Of a stretch of 40,532 nt of DNA, positions 8,729-18,089 are shown in pieces (position 1 is the stretch's first letter; the number at the start of each line of letters is the position of its first letter). The DNA is from an uncultured Lachnospiraceae bacterium (GTDB lineage: Bacteria > Bacillota > Clostridia > Lachnospirales > Lachnospiraceae). The stretch is taken from assembly GCA_910585545.1 (NCBI GenBank), contig CAJUFN010000020.1:1-40532 (forward strand), written 5' to 3'. The notes beneath the pieces are model-generated. The model saw only the letters and a list, made by a program, of their open reading frames with translations, ran no database searches and was not told where the DNA came from. Made by a program: the position numbers and the translations under genes.

Positions 8729-9442
8729 CTATTTATCAATTCTTCGTAACAGAATACTACACATAACAGTAGCCAAGACAAAAATCAAGAACAATGGCAA
8801 AAGGCTTTCAAACTTGAAAACATTTTCTGCCATTAGTTCATATCCCCACGTAGCCGGAAATAATTTTCCTATTGTTTCAAACACTTTTGGAAGTAGTTCA
8901 ATCGGAAACATAATTCCAGAAAGCATGATTGATGGTAAAAAAACAATAATAGAAAACATAGAGGTTTTTGCTTGATCTTTTACCGCCAGACCGATTATGC
9001 TGGCAATACTAAGTGATACTGCAATAAAAATAGCAAGGCTGATGAAATACACGCTCGGATTTTCTGGTATTTCAGCATTAAAGACCAGTGGTGCAGCAAT
9101 ATATAAAATAATGCTCATAATGAACAGATGAATATACGCTGAAATGTTGGTTAAGGCAAGGCCAAGATATAATGGAACACCATTTGCTTTATAGACCTTT
9201 TTGATATCTCTGCTATAAATTTCAACAAGCGATGGGGGCAGACCAATTAACGCTCCCATTGTCACGCCAAATACAGTCATTGACTGAATAAGCATATATC
9301 TCGCTTCCGGCATAACTGACGCAAATATGCCGCCCATAATTGCAAAGAATAAAAGTGGAACGATATAGCAGGTTACAAGTAATGTTTTGCTCCTGATATC
9401 TAATTTCCATTGTAAAGAAATTCCATATAAAAATGCTCCCAT
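8729..9442 (-). CDS. ABC-2 type transporter permease
   Basis: The 237-residue protein has about six hydrophobic segments (near residues 20-38, 45-70, 90-118, 125-150, 157-185 and 210-230) and the ABC-2 pattern in which a cytoplasmic N-terminus is followed by an ALIGLPPSLVEIYSRD-like coupling region. It lies two bases downstream of the ATPase gene, with GGGGGAG ahead of the ATG, so the pair forms one exporter. The substrate cannot be read from sequence; the MerR/TipAS regulator upstream suggests a toxic compound or antibiotic. It is a normal length for the one-permease type, which dimerises. Confidence 0.85.
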   Translation of the reverse strand: MGAFLYGISLQWKLDIRSKTLLVTCYIVPLLFFAIMGGIFASVMPEARYMLIQSMTVFGVTMGALIGLPPSLVEIYSRDIKKVYKANGVPLYLGLALTNISAYIHLFIMSIILYIAAPLVFNAEIPENPSVYFISLAIFIAVSLSIASIIGLAVKDQAKTSMFSIIVFLPSIMLSGIMFPIELLPKVFETIGKLFPATWGYELMAENVFKFESLLPLFLIFVLATVMCSILLRRIDK

Positions 9443-9444
9443 TG

Positions 9445-10254
9445 TTACTCCCCCTTTGCAATTTTTATAAAATCTTGTTCCAGTGAACCTCGGTCTATCT
9501 GAATATCTACTATGTTTTCCCCTTTTTCTTTATACTGCATAAGCAATGCAAGTAAAGAGTCTCCAATATTTTCAGATTCATATTTTTCCATTCCATTTTC
9601 AGTTTGGATTGTAATATTATAATTCTTTCCGATTGTTTTACCTAACTGTTCGACAGTCCCAATAAAGGCAATTTTACCGCCAGAAAGAATAGCAATTCGG
9701 TCGCATAAATTTTCCACTTCTGTCATGTCGTGACTTGATAATATAATCGTCTTTCCGATTGCTTTTAGCTGCCGGATTTGCTCATGTAAGGATAAGCGTC
9801 CCTCAACATCAAGTCCTGCAGTTGGTTCATCAAGAAATAGAATATCCGGATTTCGTGTTAAAGCAAGCACTAAGTGAAGCCGCCGCTTTTGCCCTGTTGA
9901 TAATTGATAATACTGCTTTTTTGCAAATTCATAAATACCGAGAACGTCAAGTGTTTCTTTATCAAGAGATACCTTATTCCATTTAGCAAACAATTTAACC
10001 GCTTCCAGTGGTTTCATATGCTCTGGCAAAGAAGCTGACTGTAATTGAATACCCGTGATTCCATTTATGGTAATGCTTCCGCTGTCATATTTTCGTAACC
10101 CCTCAATACATTCAAGAGCTGTGGTTTTTCCCGCACCATTTACGCCGAGCAAAGCAAAAATTTCTCCTTGTTGTACACAAAAATCTAAACCATTCAGCAC
10201 AATGTGCGTTCCATAACTCTTTTTTAAATTGCTAATTTTTATAGCTTCATTCAT
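9445..10254 (-). CDS. ABC transporter ATP-binding protein, BcrA/multidrug type
   Basis: Walker A (GVNGAGKTT), the signature LSTGQKRR, Walker B with ILFLDEPTAGLD and the switch histidine in SSHDM are all present, so this should be a working ATPase powering the adjacent permease. I place the start at the ATG at 10254 (NEAIKISNLKKSYG) because AAGGAG lies 7 bases upstream; an earlier in-frame start at 10278 lies inside the MerR gene. The gene overlaps the MerR stop by 8 bases, which indicates translational coupling: the regulator, ATPase and permease are one operon. Confidence 0.92.
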   Translation of the reverse strand: MNEAIKISNLKKSYGTHIVLNGLDFCVQQGEIFALLGVNGAGKTTALECIEGLRKYDSGSITINGITGIQLQSASLPEHMKPLEAVKLFAKWNKVSLDKETLDVLGIYEFAKKQYYQLSTGQKRRLHLVLALTRNPDILFLDEPTAGLDVEGRLSLHEQIRQLKAIGKTIILSSHDMTEVENLCDRIAILSGGKIAFIGTVEQLGKTIGKNYNITIQTENGMEKYESENIGDSLLALLMQYKEKGENIVDIQIDRGSLEQDFIKIAKGE

Positions 10255-11050
10255 TCTGTTTCTCCTTAAATGGGTCAAAGCCTAAATGCGAAAAATAGAA
10301 GTCCAATGCCTGCCCAATATATATGTTGGCAATTTCCTGCTTTTCTTTCCATTCATGGTCTGTATTTTGAAATTGCCCTAATTCAATAAGTTTAGGAAGC
10401 ATACTCATATCTCCACCCGTAAAATCTGTTATCATATCCCAGTAGGCTTTTGCAAAAGTTTGTCCCTCATCACTATCTGCGGAAACACCTGCATTTTGAA
10501 GCCTTATTGCTTCGTCTTGAAGCTGCATGAAAGTATTCATAAAAGCCATTCCGCTGTCTTTGTCAAAACGACTGCGAATATGGTCAAGCGTTTGGTCATC
10601 AAAATGCTTGATCAGCCAATAGAAATCGTTCTTCATCTGCAAATTAACAATAATATCAGCATATTTTTTGAAATCAACTGACTGCATTTGAAGGACTTCT
10701 TCCCGCAACACTTCCAATTCCCTCAACGATTCAGACAGACTTTCTATTTTTCGTTTGACAGCGGCTGCCTGCTCCATTAGAACATCAGCAATTTCATCTG
10801 GTGTATCAAGTGGAATCAGTCGGTTTTTTATGTCATCCAAAGAAAATCCTAAATGTTTGAGCGATAAAATCTGATGAAGTTTTACTATGTCTTTATCTGT
10901 ATATAACCTACGCCCTCCTTCACTCATGGAAGAGGGGGAAAGTAAGCCCTCTCTATCGTAATGTTGTAATGTCCGTACAGTAACGTCCATTTTTTTTGCG
11001 ACTTCACCAACGGTCATATAACCTTGTGGTATCGCTTTATGTTTATTCAT
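10247..11050 (-). CDS. MerR family regulator with TipAS-like effector domain
   Basis: Residues 11-80 form a MerR winged-helix domain (YMTVGEVAKKMDVTVRTLQHYDREGLL, with GGRRLYTDKDI), followed by a dimerisation coiled coil (about 90-120). A helical C-terminal domain of about 130 residues resembles TipAS, which in TipAL binds thiopeptide antibiotics. MerR proteins twist promoters with long spacers, and the promoter in front of this gene has a 19-base spacer with an ACGT-centred dyad. It therefore probably autoregulates the operon of itself and the ABC exporter in response to a drug-like compound. The start ATG follows AGGAGG. The effector is unknown. Confidence 0.9.
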   Translation of the reverse strand: MNKHKAIPQGYMTVGEVAKKMDVTVRTLQHYDREGLLSPSSMSEGGRRLYTDKDIVKLHQILSLKHLGFSLDDIKNRLIPLDTPDEIADVLMEQAAAVKRKIESLSESLRELEVLREEVLQMQSVDFKKYADIIVNLQMKNDFYWLIKHFDDQTLDHIRSRFDKDSGMAFMNTFMQLQDEAIRLQNAGVSADSDEGQTFAKAYWDMITDFTGGDMSMLPKLIELGQFQNTDHEWKEKQEIANIYIGQALDFYFSHLGFDPFKEKQNE

Positions 11051-11072
11051 GTTACACCTCCTGTTGCTTTAC

Positions 11073-11103
11073 AGTATACCTTATTACGTTACGTCACAAG
11101 CAA
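11073..11103 (-). promoter_or_regulatory. MerR-type promoter/operator (19-base spacer)
   Basis: On the minus strand TTGCTT (11098-11103) and TATACT (11073-11078) are separated by 19 bases. The spacer contains an imperfect dyad centred on ACGT-A-ACGT (10-base arms with 8 matches). The over-long spacer and central dyad are the hallmark of MerR-controlled promoters. Confidence 0.75.
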
Positions 11104-11171
11104 GTATTTTTACAAAGATTTAATTAAAAATACGGCATAGTAAGGTGCTGTCTAACAACTTTCTACTCTCA

Positions 11172-12761
11172 TCACTCCATTTCCTTGATCACAGTCTTTC
11201 CCTTCTTTTTCTTAACTTCCAGATACAAAGCCTTCTCTCCATAGGTACACCCATAACTGCTGCCATGTTCCTTTAATCTCTCCAAAAATTCCTGATGTGG
11301 ATGCCCATAACGATTATCTTTTCCCGCTGAAATCCAGGTATACGCCGGTCTTGCCTGTGCTAAAAATTCATCAAGGCAAGAATTCTTCGAGCCATGATGT
11401 GCCGCCTTTAGAACCGTACATGATTCTAATACTTTGCTATCACATAACATTTCCTCGCTTACTCCTTCCATATCTCCAGTAAACAGCATAGAAAAATCGC
11501 CATATTCCATACGAAGTATCATTGATGTCTCGTTACTTTCTAATCCTTTCAGCTCTTTTCCTGGACCAAGACAAGTAAACTTTAATTCCTCTCCCCAGGA
11601 ACTCCCTTCCTCTATCACAGATATTTTTATCTTCTGTGATTCTGCCAGTTCCAGCAATTGTTTGATTTCTGCATTGTCTATACTATGCTTTTCTACAACA
11701 ATCTCTTTGATATGTACTCCAACTGCCTGTCGCCTTAACATCTCTTCTACACCATTAATGTGATCCATATCCGCATGAGATAGCAACACTTTATGAAGCG
11801 TACCGACTCCTTCACTTAGAAGCGCCGATTCTATCCGGTATTTTGCCACTTCCTTCACATCACTGCTTCCGCCGTCCACGAGATAATTGCTCCCATCCGG
11901 ACTTTGTATGAGAATGCAGTCCCCCTGTCCTACATTGAGCATCCTAATCCTGAGCGAATCCTCGTAACGAAATGTCAGTAAAAACACTGCTATAACTGCA
12001 CATCCAATCGCTTTTTTATATCTCTTTTGCGACAAAAAGCAATATACTGCTGTCAATATCATATAGTACGCACAAATCTGCCAGATTTCTGGTCTTCCGA
12101 TGATAATTCTTGCAAATGGCAGTCTTATCGTCCACACACAGATACGCTCATACAGTTCAAAACAAATACTGCACAGATATAACGGCTGCCCAACACCAAA
12201 AAGCATTGTAATACTTCCTAAGAAACCACTCCACAAGATCACGCCTGCCAAAGGAACGACAAGCGCATTTAGTAAAACGGAATACAATGGAATCTCATAA
12301 TAAAAGTAGACCAATACCGGAAGCAGCATCAGCTGCACTGCCACCGAGACACGAACACTGGATAACCATACTTTTTCTTTTCCCGGAAGAATTTTCATCC
12401 ATATCAGAATTCCTAACACCGCGCCAAATGATAACAAAAATCCTGCGTCAAACAGATATCGAGGCGATTTGCATAAAATAATCGTGGCTGCTACTGCAAA
12501 TGCGGTTGGCATATCATACTCTCTTCCACAGATATCTGCTCCGATTTTTAATGCCATCATGCAAAGGGCACGCATGACCGACAATCCCATTCCAACAAGC
12601 AATGCATAGATTCCTATAAAACAAATCCCAAAACCGCCGGATATCCCATAAGAAAATCCAAGCCTTCTTAAAAGTTCATATCCTGCAAGACCAATGAAAG
12701 AAACGTGCCATCCGGAAATCGCAATAATATGTACCCAGTTCTCACGAATGCTGAAAAATCA
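11172..12761 (-). pseudogene. comEC: ComEC/Rec2 DNA-uptake channel, 5'-truncated
   Basis: The frame continues upstream of the first possible start (TTG at 12602) to a stop at 12759-12761 and reads the conserved ComEC segment HIIAISGWHVSFIGLAGY followed by the competence-domain helices. The C-terminal metallo-beta-lactamase-like domain is complete (NVGQGDCILIQ, SHADMDHINGV, KAAHHGSKNS). About 250 residues are missing: the N-terminal helices and OB-fold part before the HxxxISGxH region. Translation could begin only at the internal TTG, so DNA uptake through this protein should be lost. The break at about 12750 coincides with the start of decayed mobile DNA. In relatives comEC lies directly upstream of holA. 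Confidence 0.88.
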
Positions 12762-13028
12762 AGGTCTCTACACAAAACACAGTGTTTATGATGTTTTTAT
12801 ATAACAAATTATTAACAACATTTTTTCTCTTCATGTACTATCTCAACAAATAAGAAGTATGTTATCCTCTCTTTTCTGTAAAACCTCATAATTTTTTACG
12901 GGAATTAACGTAAACGTCAAATCATGTGCAATTTTAAAAACAATACCGATTTTCTTAGCATCGCAATTTATTACATTAAGTTGAAAACACCTTTAGTCAT
13001 GACACCAGGCATTCCAAAGCTGATATAC

Positions 13029-13167
13029 TCATATTTTCTTTTTCATTGGAAAATCACACCAACTCAGAGAGCAAGTAACTAAATTGATAATAAGGGTATT
13101 CGGCTTAGCCGTCTCCGAAACACTATAAATTGCTACATTTGCATGGTTCTCTTTGATAGAATCAGCC
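13029..13167 (-). pseudogene. IS66-family transposase C-terminal remnant (minus strand)
   Basis: A short open minus-strand frame reads NVAIYSVSETAKPNTL followed by residues that drift out of similarity and a stop at 13029. It matches the conserved stretch just before the C-terminus of IS66 TnpC transposases (typically A-x-IYSIVETAKANGLNPY). No start, no upstream catalytic part and only about 45 codons remain, so it is debris. The stretch from 12762 to 14060 holds no intact gene. Confidence 0.5.
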
Positions 13168-13554
13168 AGTATTCAATTTTTGATTATTTCACGCCAAGAA
13201 ATCCAAATCTCACCATGAATAGGCTCCACTAGATTTCCTAATGGCGCCAACGATTCGCCGAATAGATCCACCCTTACTTTTGCTTGGCTATCCCCACTCA
13301 AATGGGAATTTTGTGTCAATGATGCGCGATAGCGCAGGCGTAAGCCCTTGTCATTAACACGGAAACTCCACTTTGAGTATCATAACGCACAGCAAAAAGG
13401 CAAAGCGAATCCTATTCATGTACTGGTGGATCTCAAAAGCGTATCGGTGGCCCTCACAGCATGAAATATTCAATTTTTTTCCTGCACAAAATATTCCGCT
13501 GGATCGCTCGTTAATATATTCCAATATTTAGAACGGAATAATAGTCTGCATTAC

Positions 13555-13743
13555 GAAAAAAAGACGATGATTGATATTGTTGAAGATGTCAGATCAAGTG
13601 CAACCATCCACAGTATTGCTGACCCCGCAAAAACAAACACCTAAACTCCCTATGATTACTTTGAATATTTACTCATCAAAATACCAAAAGCATCCGAATG
13701 ATACAGACAATCTTTTCGGAAGATCTACTCCCATAATTGCCTA
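13555..13743 (+). pseudogene. IS66-family transposase C-terminal remnant (plus strand)
   Basis: On the plus strand the frame reads SSATIHSIADPAKTNT, a stop, then TPYDYFEYLLIKIPKASE, another stop and more residues. This is the recognisable end of an IS66 TnpC (ATIYSIVETAKANGLNPY-x-YF-x-YLLEEIPK) with two in-frame stops. It is in the opposite orientation to the remnant at 13029-13167, so two decayed copies, or a rearranged one, flank this gene-free stretch. Confidence 0.65.
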
Positions 13744-13791
13744 ATCTACAGGCAACACAATAAAAATGACACGAAATAAGACTATTGTAAC

Positions 13792-13878
13792 GTCTCAATC
13801 ATTTTTCTTTTAAAAACCGTGCAAAGTTTGTATCCATGCGACAAATCGGGTATTGCATAAATAAAAAATGATTGAGAC
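13792..13878. repeat. 15-base perfect inverted repeat pair
   Basis: GTCTCAATCATTTTT (13792-13806) and its exact reverse complement (13864-13878) are separated by 57 bases containing no gene. They lie immediately next to the 21-base hairpin at 13881. They could be ends of a small non-autonomous element or part of a structured RNA. Confidence 0.6.
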
Positions 13879-13880
13879 AG

Positions 13881-13927
13881 AAAACTAGGGCAAATCTGTT
13901 TCTATCAAACAGATTTGCCCTAGTTTT
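13881..13927 (-). terminator. 21-base perfect hairpin, likely bidirectional terminator
   Basis: AAAACTAGGGCAAATCTGTTT (13881-13901) is repeated as an exact inverted copy at 13907-13927 around a 5-base loop. The A/T-rich ends of the arms supply U tracts in either direction. It lies about 140 bases after the stop of the arginine decarboxylase gene and is the best candidate for the end of that operon. Confidence 0.65.
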
Positions 13928-14067
13928 GTTATAGATATGTAATATCTACCGTTTATTTTACTATTGTCATGAAAATACTATTTTACACTACCGAAAGAAT
14001 TGATTTATAGTTTCCAATATTTCTCTCTAGCAAAAAATATTTAATTTATCGATCATTATCTCTTCAT

Positions 14068-14526
14068 TTACCACATTGCAATACCGGAAAATGCTGTTGT
14101 ATAACCTTTTCTTTCTACAATTGCTTCACAACTATAAGTTATTATTTGTTCGATTTCATATCCGCGGTTTACCATTGCTTCTTTTACCATTTCTTCAACC
14201 CTTTTTACGGTTTCCTTTTCCTCGTTATATAAGGCCAATTCCATAATCACACCAATATTTAATTTATTCGCTGGTATTCCTACTGAGACGGCGGCAGAAA
14301 GGATATCCCCTAAATTATTTGAAGAAATCTCTGCGTACGCTATATGTAATTGCGATCCTGCTTTAATATCAATCGACTTTTGTCGAGCCACACCTACCGG
14401 AAGAATACTACTCACTCTAACCAAATTATAATTTCCTACTCCACTATGTAACAGAGCAGCATCAAAACTTGTTAGATAGCTATTTCCATAACCAATCCCC
14501 GAATTGATATAATATTTTTCAAACAT
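14068..14526 (-). CDS. Pyruvoyl-dependent arginine decarboxylase (PvlArgDC)
   Basis: The 152-residue protein matches PvlArgDC in length and motifs: a glycine-rich N-terminus (INSGIGYGNSYL), the self-cleavage site LVRVSSILP with cleavage expected between Ser39 and Ser40 (Ser40 becoming the pyruvoyl group), the E-I-S-S-N region, and a C-terminal GIAMW. The family converts arginine to agmatine and CO2 after autocatalytic cleavage into beta and alpha chains. GGAG lies 8 bases before the ATG. It is the last gene of a five-gene minus-strand operon with a twin radical-SAM protein and a flavoprotein, an unusual setting: the usual neighbours in agmatine or polyamine metabolism (speB-, aguA-like genes) are absent. 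The decarboxylase may act on a peptide or special arginine derivative instead; that is inference. Confidence 0.92.
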   Translation of the reverse strand: MFEKYYINSGIGYGNSYLTSFDAALLHSGVGNYNLVRVSSILPVGVARQKSIDIKAGSQLHIAYAEISSNNLGDILSAAVSVGIPANKLNIGVIMELALYNEEKETVKRVEEMVKEAMVNRGYEIEQIITYSCEAIVERKGYTTAFSGIAMW

Positions 14527-14579
14527 AATTTTTTCTCCATAATAGTTACTTGTATATAACCTTCATAATTAATTTACTA

Positions 14580-15017
14580 TTATTTCTTTAAAAAAGGCAC
14601 TATTCTTAAATTTCTAATATTTTCAAATATATTAGGAAATATCAAAATAGTAAAGCTAATTAATGATAAAACTCCAATTACTATAAAATAAGAAACAAGA
14701 GCTTTGGCTTTTTCACCTTTTACTAAATTATACCAACATTGCTCTTTACCCAAATCTTCAATCGCTACACTTGATGCAAAATATGTATCATGAATTGGCT
14801 TAACATAAATTGACCATTTGATTAAAACAAAGGCTACAACAAGAAAAATAATCGCAATAAATAAATATATTTTTCCAATCACTAACACACTATCAGGAAG
14901 TCGGCATGTTAATATATTAATTGCAGTTGCAACAAAAATCCCACTCAGAAAACTAAGCATATCCCCTGATATTATACAAAACATATACAAAAATTTGATT
15001 TTTATTTGCTCAACCAT
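14580..15017 (-). CDS. Three-helix membrane protein of the rSAM/PvlArgDC operon
   Basis: This 145-residue protein has hydrophobic segments at about residues 9-36, 44-67 and 107-130. A loop of about 40 residues between the last two carries charged and aromatic residues (YVKPIHDTYF, LGKEQCWYNLVKGEK). AAGGGG precedes the ATG, the same Shine-Dalgarno style as the upstream gene. It lies 59 bases after the 993-residue gene and 53 bases before the decarboxylase gene. I do not recognise a family; the context suggests a membrane anchor, a transporter component or a target of the system. No catalytic motif is visible. Confidence 0.65.
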   Translation of the reverse strand: MVEQIKIKFLYMFCIISGDMLSFLSGIFVATAINILTCRLPDSVLVIGKIYLFIAIIFLVVAFVLIKWSIYVKPIHDTYFASSVAIEDLGKEQCWYNLVKGEKAKALVSYFIVIGVLSLISFTILIFPNIFENIRNLRIVPFLKK

Positions 15018-15076
15018 TTAACTATTTATCCCCTTTTTATCTCTCCACCTCAACTAATATCAAAATTTGAAATAAA

Positions 15077-18058
15077 CTAATAAACTTCAATCTGACTTAA
15101 TATATTTTGATACTCAATTAACTTACTAATATCTATTTTGGAGATATCCTGCTTTACATAATCATTTATAAGCTCAATTTGAGAAAGCATTTGACAATAC
15201 TTGTCTTTTTTATTCTTAATAGGGAGAGCATTCGGATTATCAGGATCACTTTTATATTTATCTATCTGATTTCGCATTTTACGTAGCTCATGTTCTATAT
15301 CACCCTTTTTTGCACTAACCTCTTCTCTTAACTTATCTACCATCTCATATAATTCATCATTCTGATGTTCTGGCTCTTTAGTTTTTTCTCCTATACCATA
15401 GTCGCATAATTTATTATCTGTTTCATCCTGATCCGAGACAGTCCCCATATCCGTATTCAAGTCGTCTGGCTTATATTTAACCTCAATCTGCCTGATATAT
15501 TGATGCAATTCGTTTGAGCATTTACGTAAAGTTCTTCCTTTAGGAGCATCTTGATTCGCACATGGAAGCATAAAACATATTATAGTATCACGGTCTGTTG
15601 TACTTTCAACAGAATCATCCCATGCAATATAAAACAAACGACATTCTTCATTTTCATTAATTATTTCAAGCCATGGTAATTCAACCACCTGAAGAGTGCA
15701 TTTCAAATTTCGATTTGTTCTTCTAACTTCCCTATCCTTACACAATGCTCTTTTAGAATCACCATCAAAAGACTTCTTAATTTGTGCCATTGTTTCAGTA
15801 AAAGTTTTTACATCTTCAATTTGACGAATATAACTTGATTTTCCATTTTCAGCAACTAAAACTTGTGATGAAACAGCTTCATTATTTCTCCAATAATATA
15901 TTACGTTCGTATATTTAGAAAGTTTATTCCAATTAATATTAATTATTTCTCGCTGTCCTGCCGCAGCGGATAGCTTACTGTAAACTCCAAAGAGCGCATG
16001 TACAATCGCTTCAATATTGTCCCTTTCACATATGGCATCTTCTATTTGTGGCATTATTGATTTTGAATCGAACAATTCCTGAACTGTTCCTGTTTGATAT
16101 TGATAAACAACAACGCCAGATATAGGTGCCAAAATAAAAATTGAATCGGTATTAAATAAACTATTAAGAATACTTGCAGTTCCACTTGAAAATGCATTTC
16201 TTACGGCATAAGGTAGTAATTGTAAAATATCTTTTTCAAATTCATCTTCTTCAGCAGTATCAACAATTTTAAACAAATTTTTTGTTACAGAAAAACGATA
16301 CGCTGAATTCCTTAAAATTACGAGATTATAAGCGCTTGGATTAATTAAGTATTCTCTAAGATTTTCTATACATACATATGCCCTTTGCATTAATCTTAAT
16401 TCCGTACGGACATTAGCATTCATATAGAGTGTTGGTTCTAAACTACATAACTCAATATATTTCTTTTGTAAATCATCACTTATTTTTAATATTCCTTCTT
16501 CATCAAGCAATATACCATCTAAATCATTATATAGATTATTATATAATAACGAAAGATATCTTCTTAGTTCATCGCGGAACTCAAAAATTTTAAGATGACA
16601 TTTAGCATCATCATCATCATACTTCTCATAATATTGTTCAAAGGCTTCTTTGTCGCTCTTAGAAACGTAATTGCAGAATAAATTAAAATAATATTTAAAA
16701 AAACTCACTTCTGCTATTAGTGTCTCTTTCCCTATTCCATTATTATAAGAAATCAACTTATTTTTCGCATTATCAAGCTCATACAGTGCTTTATGATAAT
16801 CCTGATATTCCCCGTGGATTGTTGCATAACATGTCCAATATTCCGGGCGAATTAACGCAATTTTTTTCATAATACATCTTGCAAGTCTAATAAACTTGCC
16901 ATAATTTACAGAATCATTTTTATGTTTCTCTGCACGATTCTTTATTGCATATTCATTTATACAATGTGCAAGCGCATGGAGAATTTCAAATTGCGTCTCT
17001 AATTCTGGTTCATTCTCTGGTGAAGGCTTATTGGCTTTCTGTGAAAAAAACGAATAAGATGGCATATATTCATTTATAAGCGAATTTTCTTCAGCACATA
17101 AACAAATAGCATTCATTATTTCATCAAAACTCAAATCAATCAAATTAATAGCATATTTTTCTAATATTAAATCAATTTGACTTGGTTCAATCACAAGTGT
17201 TTTTATTGCTCTTTCAAAATCATGACCATATTCATAACTATATGCAATCAAAAGATTAGCATGAAAATACCGTTCACGGGAACTTTGAGCATAAGAATCC
17301 TTCAAATCTTTATGTTCTTTTACTTTATTAAAATTATAAATCGCGTTATCATACTGATGAATTTTAAAGTTGAGAAATCCTACCACAAAATAAACTGTCC
17401 AGTCCAATTCTTCAAATCCTTTGGCCAATTTATTTAATCGTTCAAGTGTTATTTCCAATGATTGAATACAAAAATACATTCTATCCATCAAAATAGATTG
17501 ATTAATTAATACTACAAGCTGTTCATTTGATGTCAAACAAGAATATGCAATTGTCCCATAACTCCATTTTGCTAATGGATATAAACCTTTAATCGAAATT
17601 GAGCAATCTGCAACCAACTCACGTAAAATACGAATAATAGCATAATAACTATTTTCTTCCGCTAATGACACGGTTAAATTTTGAGAAAAATTATTTAGTA
17701 TAGTTTCGATAATTTCCTTGCATTCTTTTTGACCTGGCCATTGTGTATCATAAACAAGAAAATCGTGTATTGTTTGTTGCATTTTCTTAACTATAAAAAC
17801 ATACTCATCAATACTATTGTCAGGTCTTCTGACACATTGTTGAAGTTCCAAAAAAATCTCTTCATTAGTAGATAATAGAGTTTCCTCATAAATCCTACTA
17901 TGGTATTTCGACAAATCCCCAATTATCTCAATTGCAATCTCTTGGTTAGAGCCACCCATTTCATCTAATTTTTGAAATTTTTTATCCACTTCACTAAATG
18001 TCTTATGAAACTCAGCATAAAAATCAATAATTTTGCTATTTGTATCTCTAAAGTTCAT
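15077..18058 (-). CDS. Large helical-repeat (TPR-like) and coiled-coil protein, unknown family
   Basis: This protein of 993 residues from the preferred ATG at 18058 (AAGGGG about 7 bases upstream; an in-frame TTG lies at 18073) is almost wholly helical. TPR-like units are visible near residues 220-300 (FLNFKIHQYDNAIYNFNKV; LIAYSYEYGHDFERAIKTL) and about 400-440 (GEYQDYHKALYELDNAKNKL). A region near 620-800 has a mixed hydrophobic pattern (FILAPISGVVVYQY), then an acidic linker and a C-terminal coiled coil (about 890-990). No enzymatic motif is seen. It probably serves as a scaffold or sensor for the neighbouring enzymes. AT-rich composition matches its operon partners and differs from core genes. 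Confidence 0.7.
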   Translation of the reverse strand: MNFRDTNSKIIDFYAEFHKTFSEVDKKFQKLDEMGGSNQEIAIEIIGDLSKYHSRIYEETLLSTNEEIFLELQQCVRRPDNSIDEYVFIVKKMQQTIHDFLVYDTQWPGQKECKEIIETILNNFSQNLTVSLAEENSYYAIIRILRELVADCSISIKGLYPLAKWSYGTIAYSCLTSNEQLVVLINQSILMDRMYFCIQSLEITLERLNKLAKGFEELDWTVYFVVGFLNFKIHQYDNAIYNFNKVKEHKDLKDSYAQSSRERYFHANLLIAYSYEYGHDFERAIKTLVIEPSQIDLILEKYAINLIDLSFDEIMNAICLCAEENSLINEYMPSYSFFSQKANKPSPENEPELETQFEILHALAHCINEYAIKNRAEKHKNDSVNYGKFIRLARCIMKKIALIRPEYWTCYATIHGEYQDYHKALYELDNAKNKLISYNNGIGKETLIAEVSFFKYYFNLFCNYVSKSDKEAFEQYYEKYDDDDAKCHLKIFEFRDELRRYLSLLYNNLYNDLDGILLDEEGILKISDDLQKKYIELCSLEPTLYMNANVRTELRLMQRAYVCIENLREYLINPSAYNLVILRNSAYRFSVTKNLFKIVDTAEEDEFEKDILQLLPYAVRNAFSSGTASILNSLFNTDSIFILAPISGVVVYQYQTGTVQELFDSKSIMPQIEDAICERDNIEAIVHALFGVYSKLSAAAGQREIININWNKLSKYTNVIYYWRNNEAVSSQVLVAENGKSSYIRQIEDVKTFTETMAQIKKSFDGDSKRALCKDREVRRTNRNLKCTLQVVELPWLEIINENEECRLFYIAWDDSVESTTDRDTIICFMLPCANQDAPKGRTLRKCSNELHQYIRQIEVKYKPDDLNTDMGTVSDQDETDNKLCDYGIGEKTKEPEHQNDELYEMVDKLREEVSAKKGDIEHELRKMRNQIDKYKSDPDNPNALPIKNKKDKYCQMLSQIELINDYVKQDISKIDISKLIEYQNILSQIEVY

Positions 18059-18089
18059 ATCCATCCCCTTCAAGTATATTAAAGAATTT

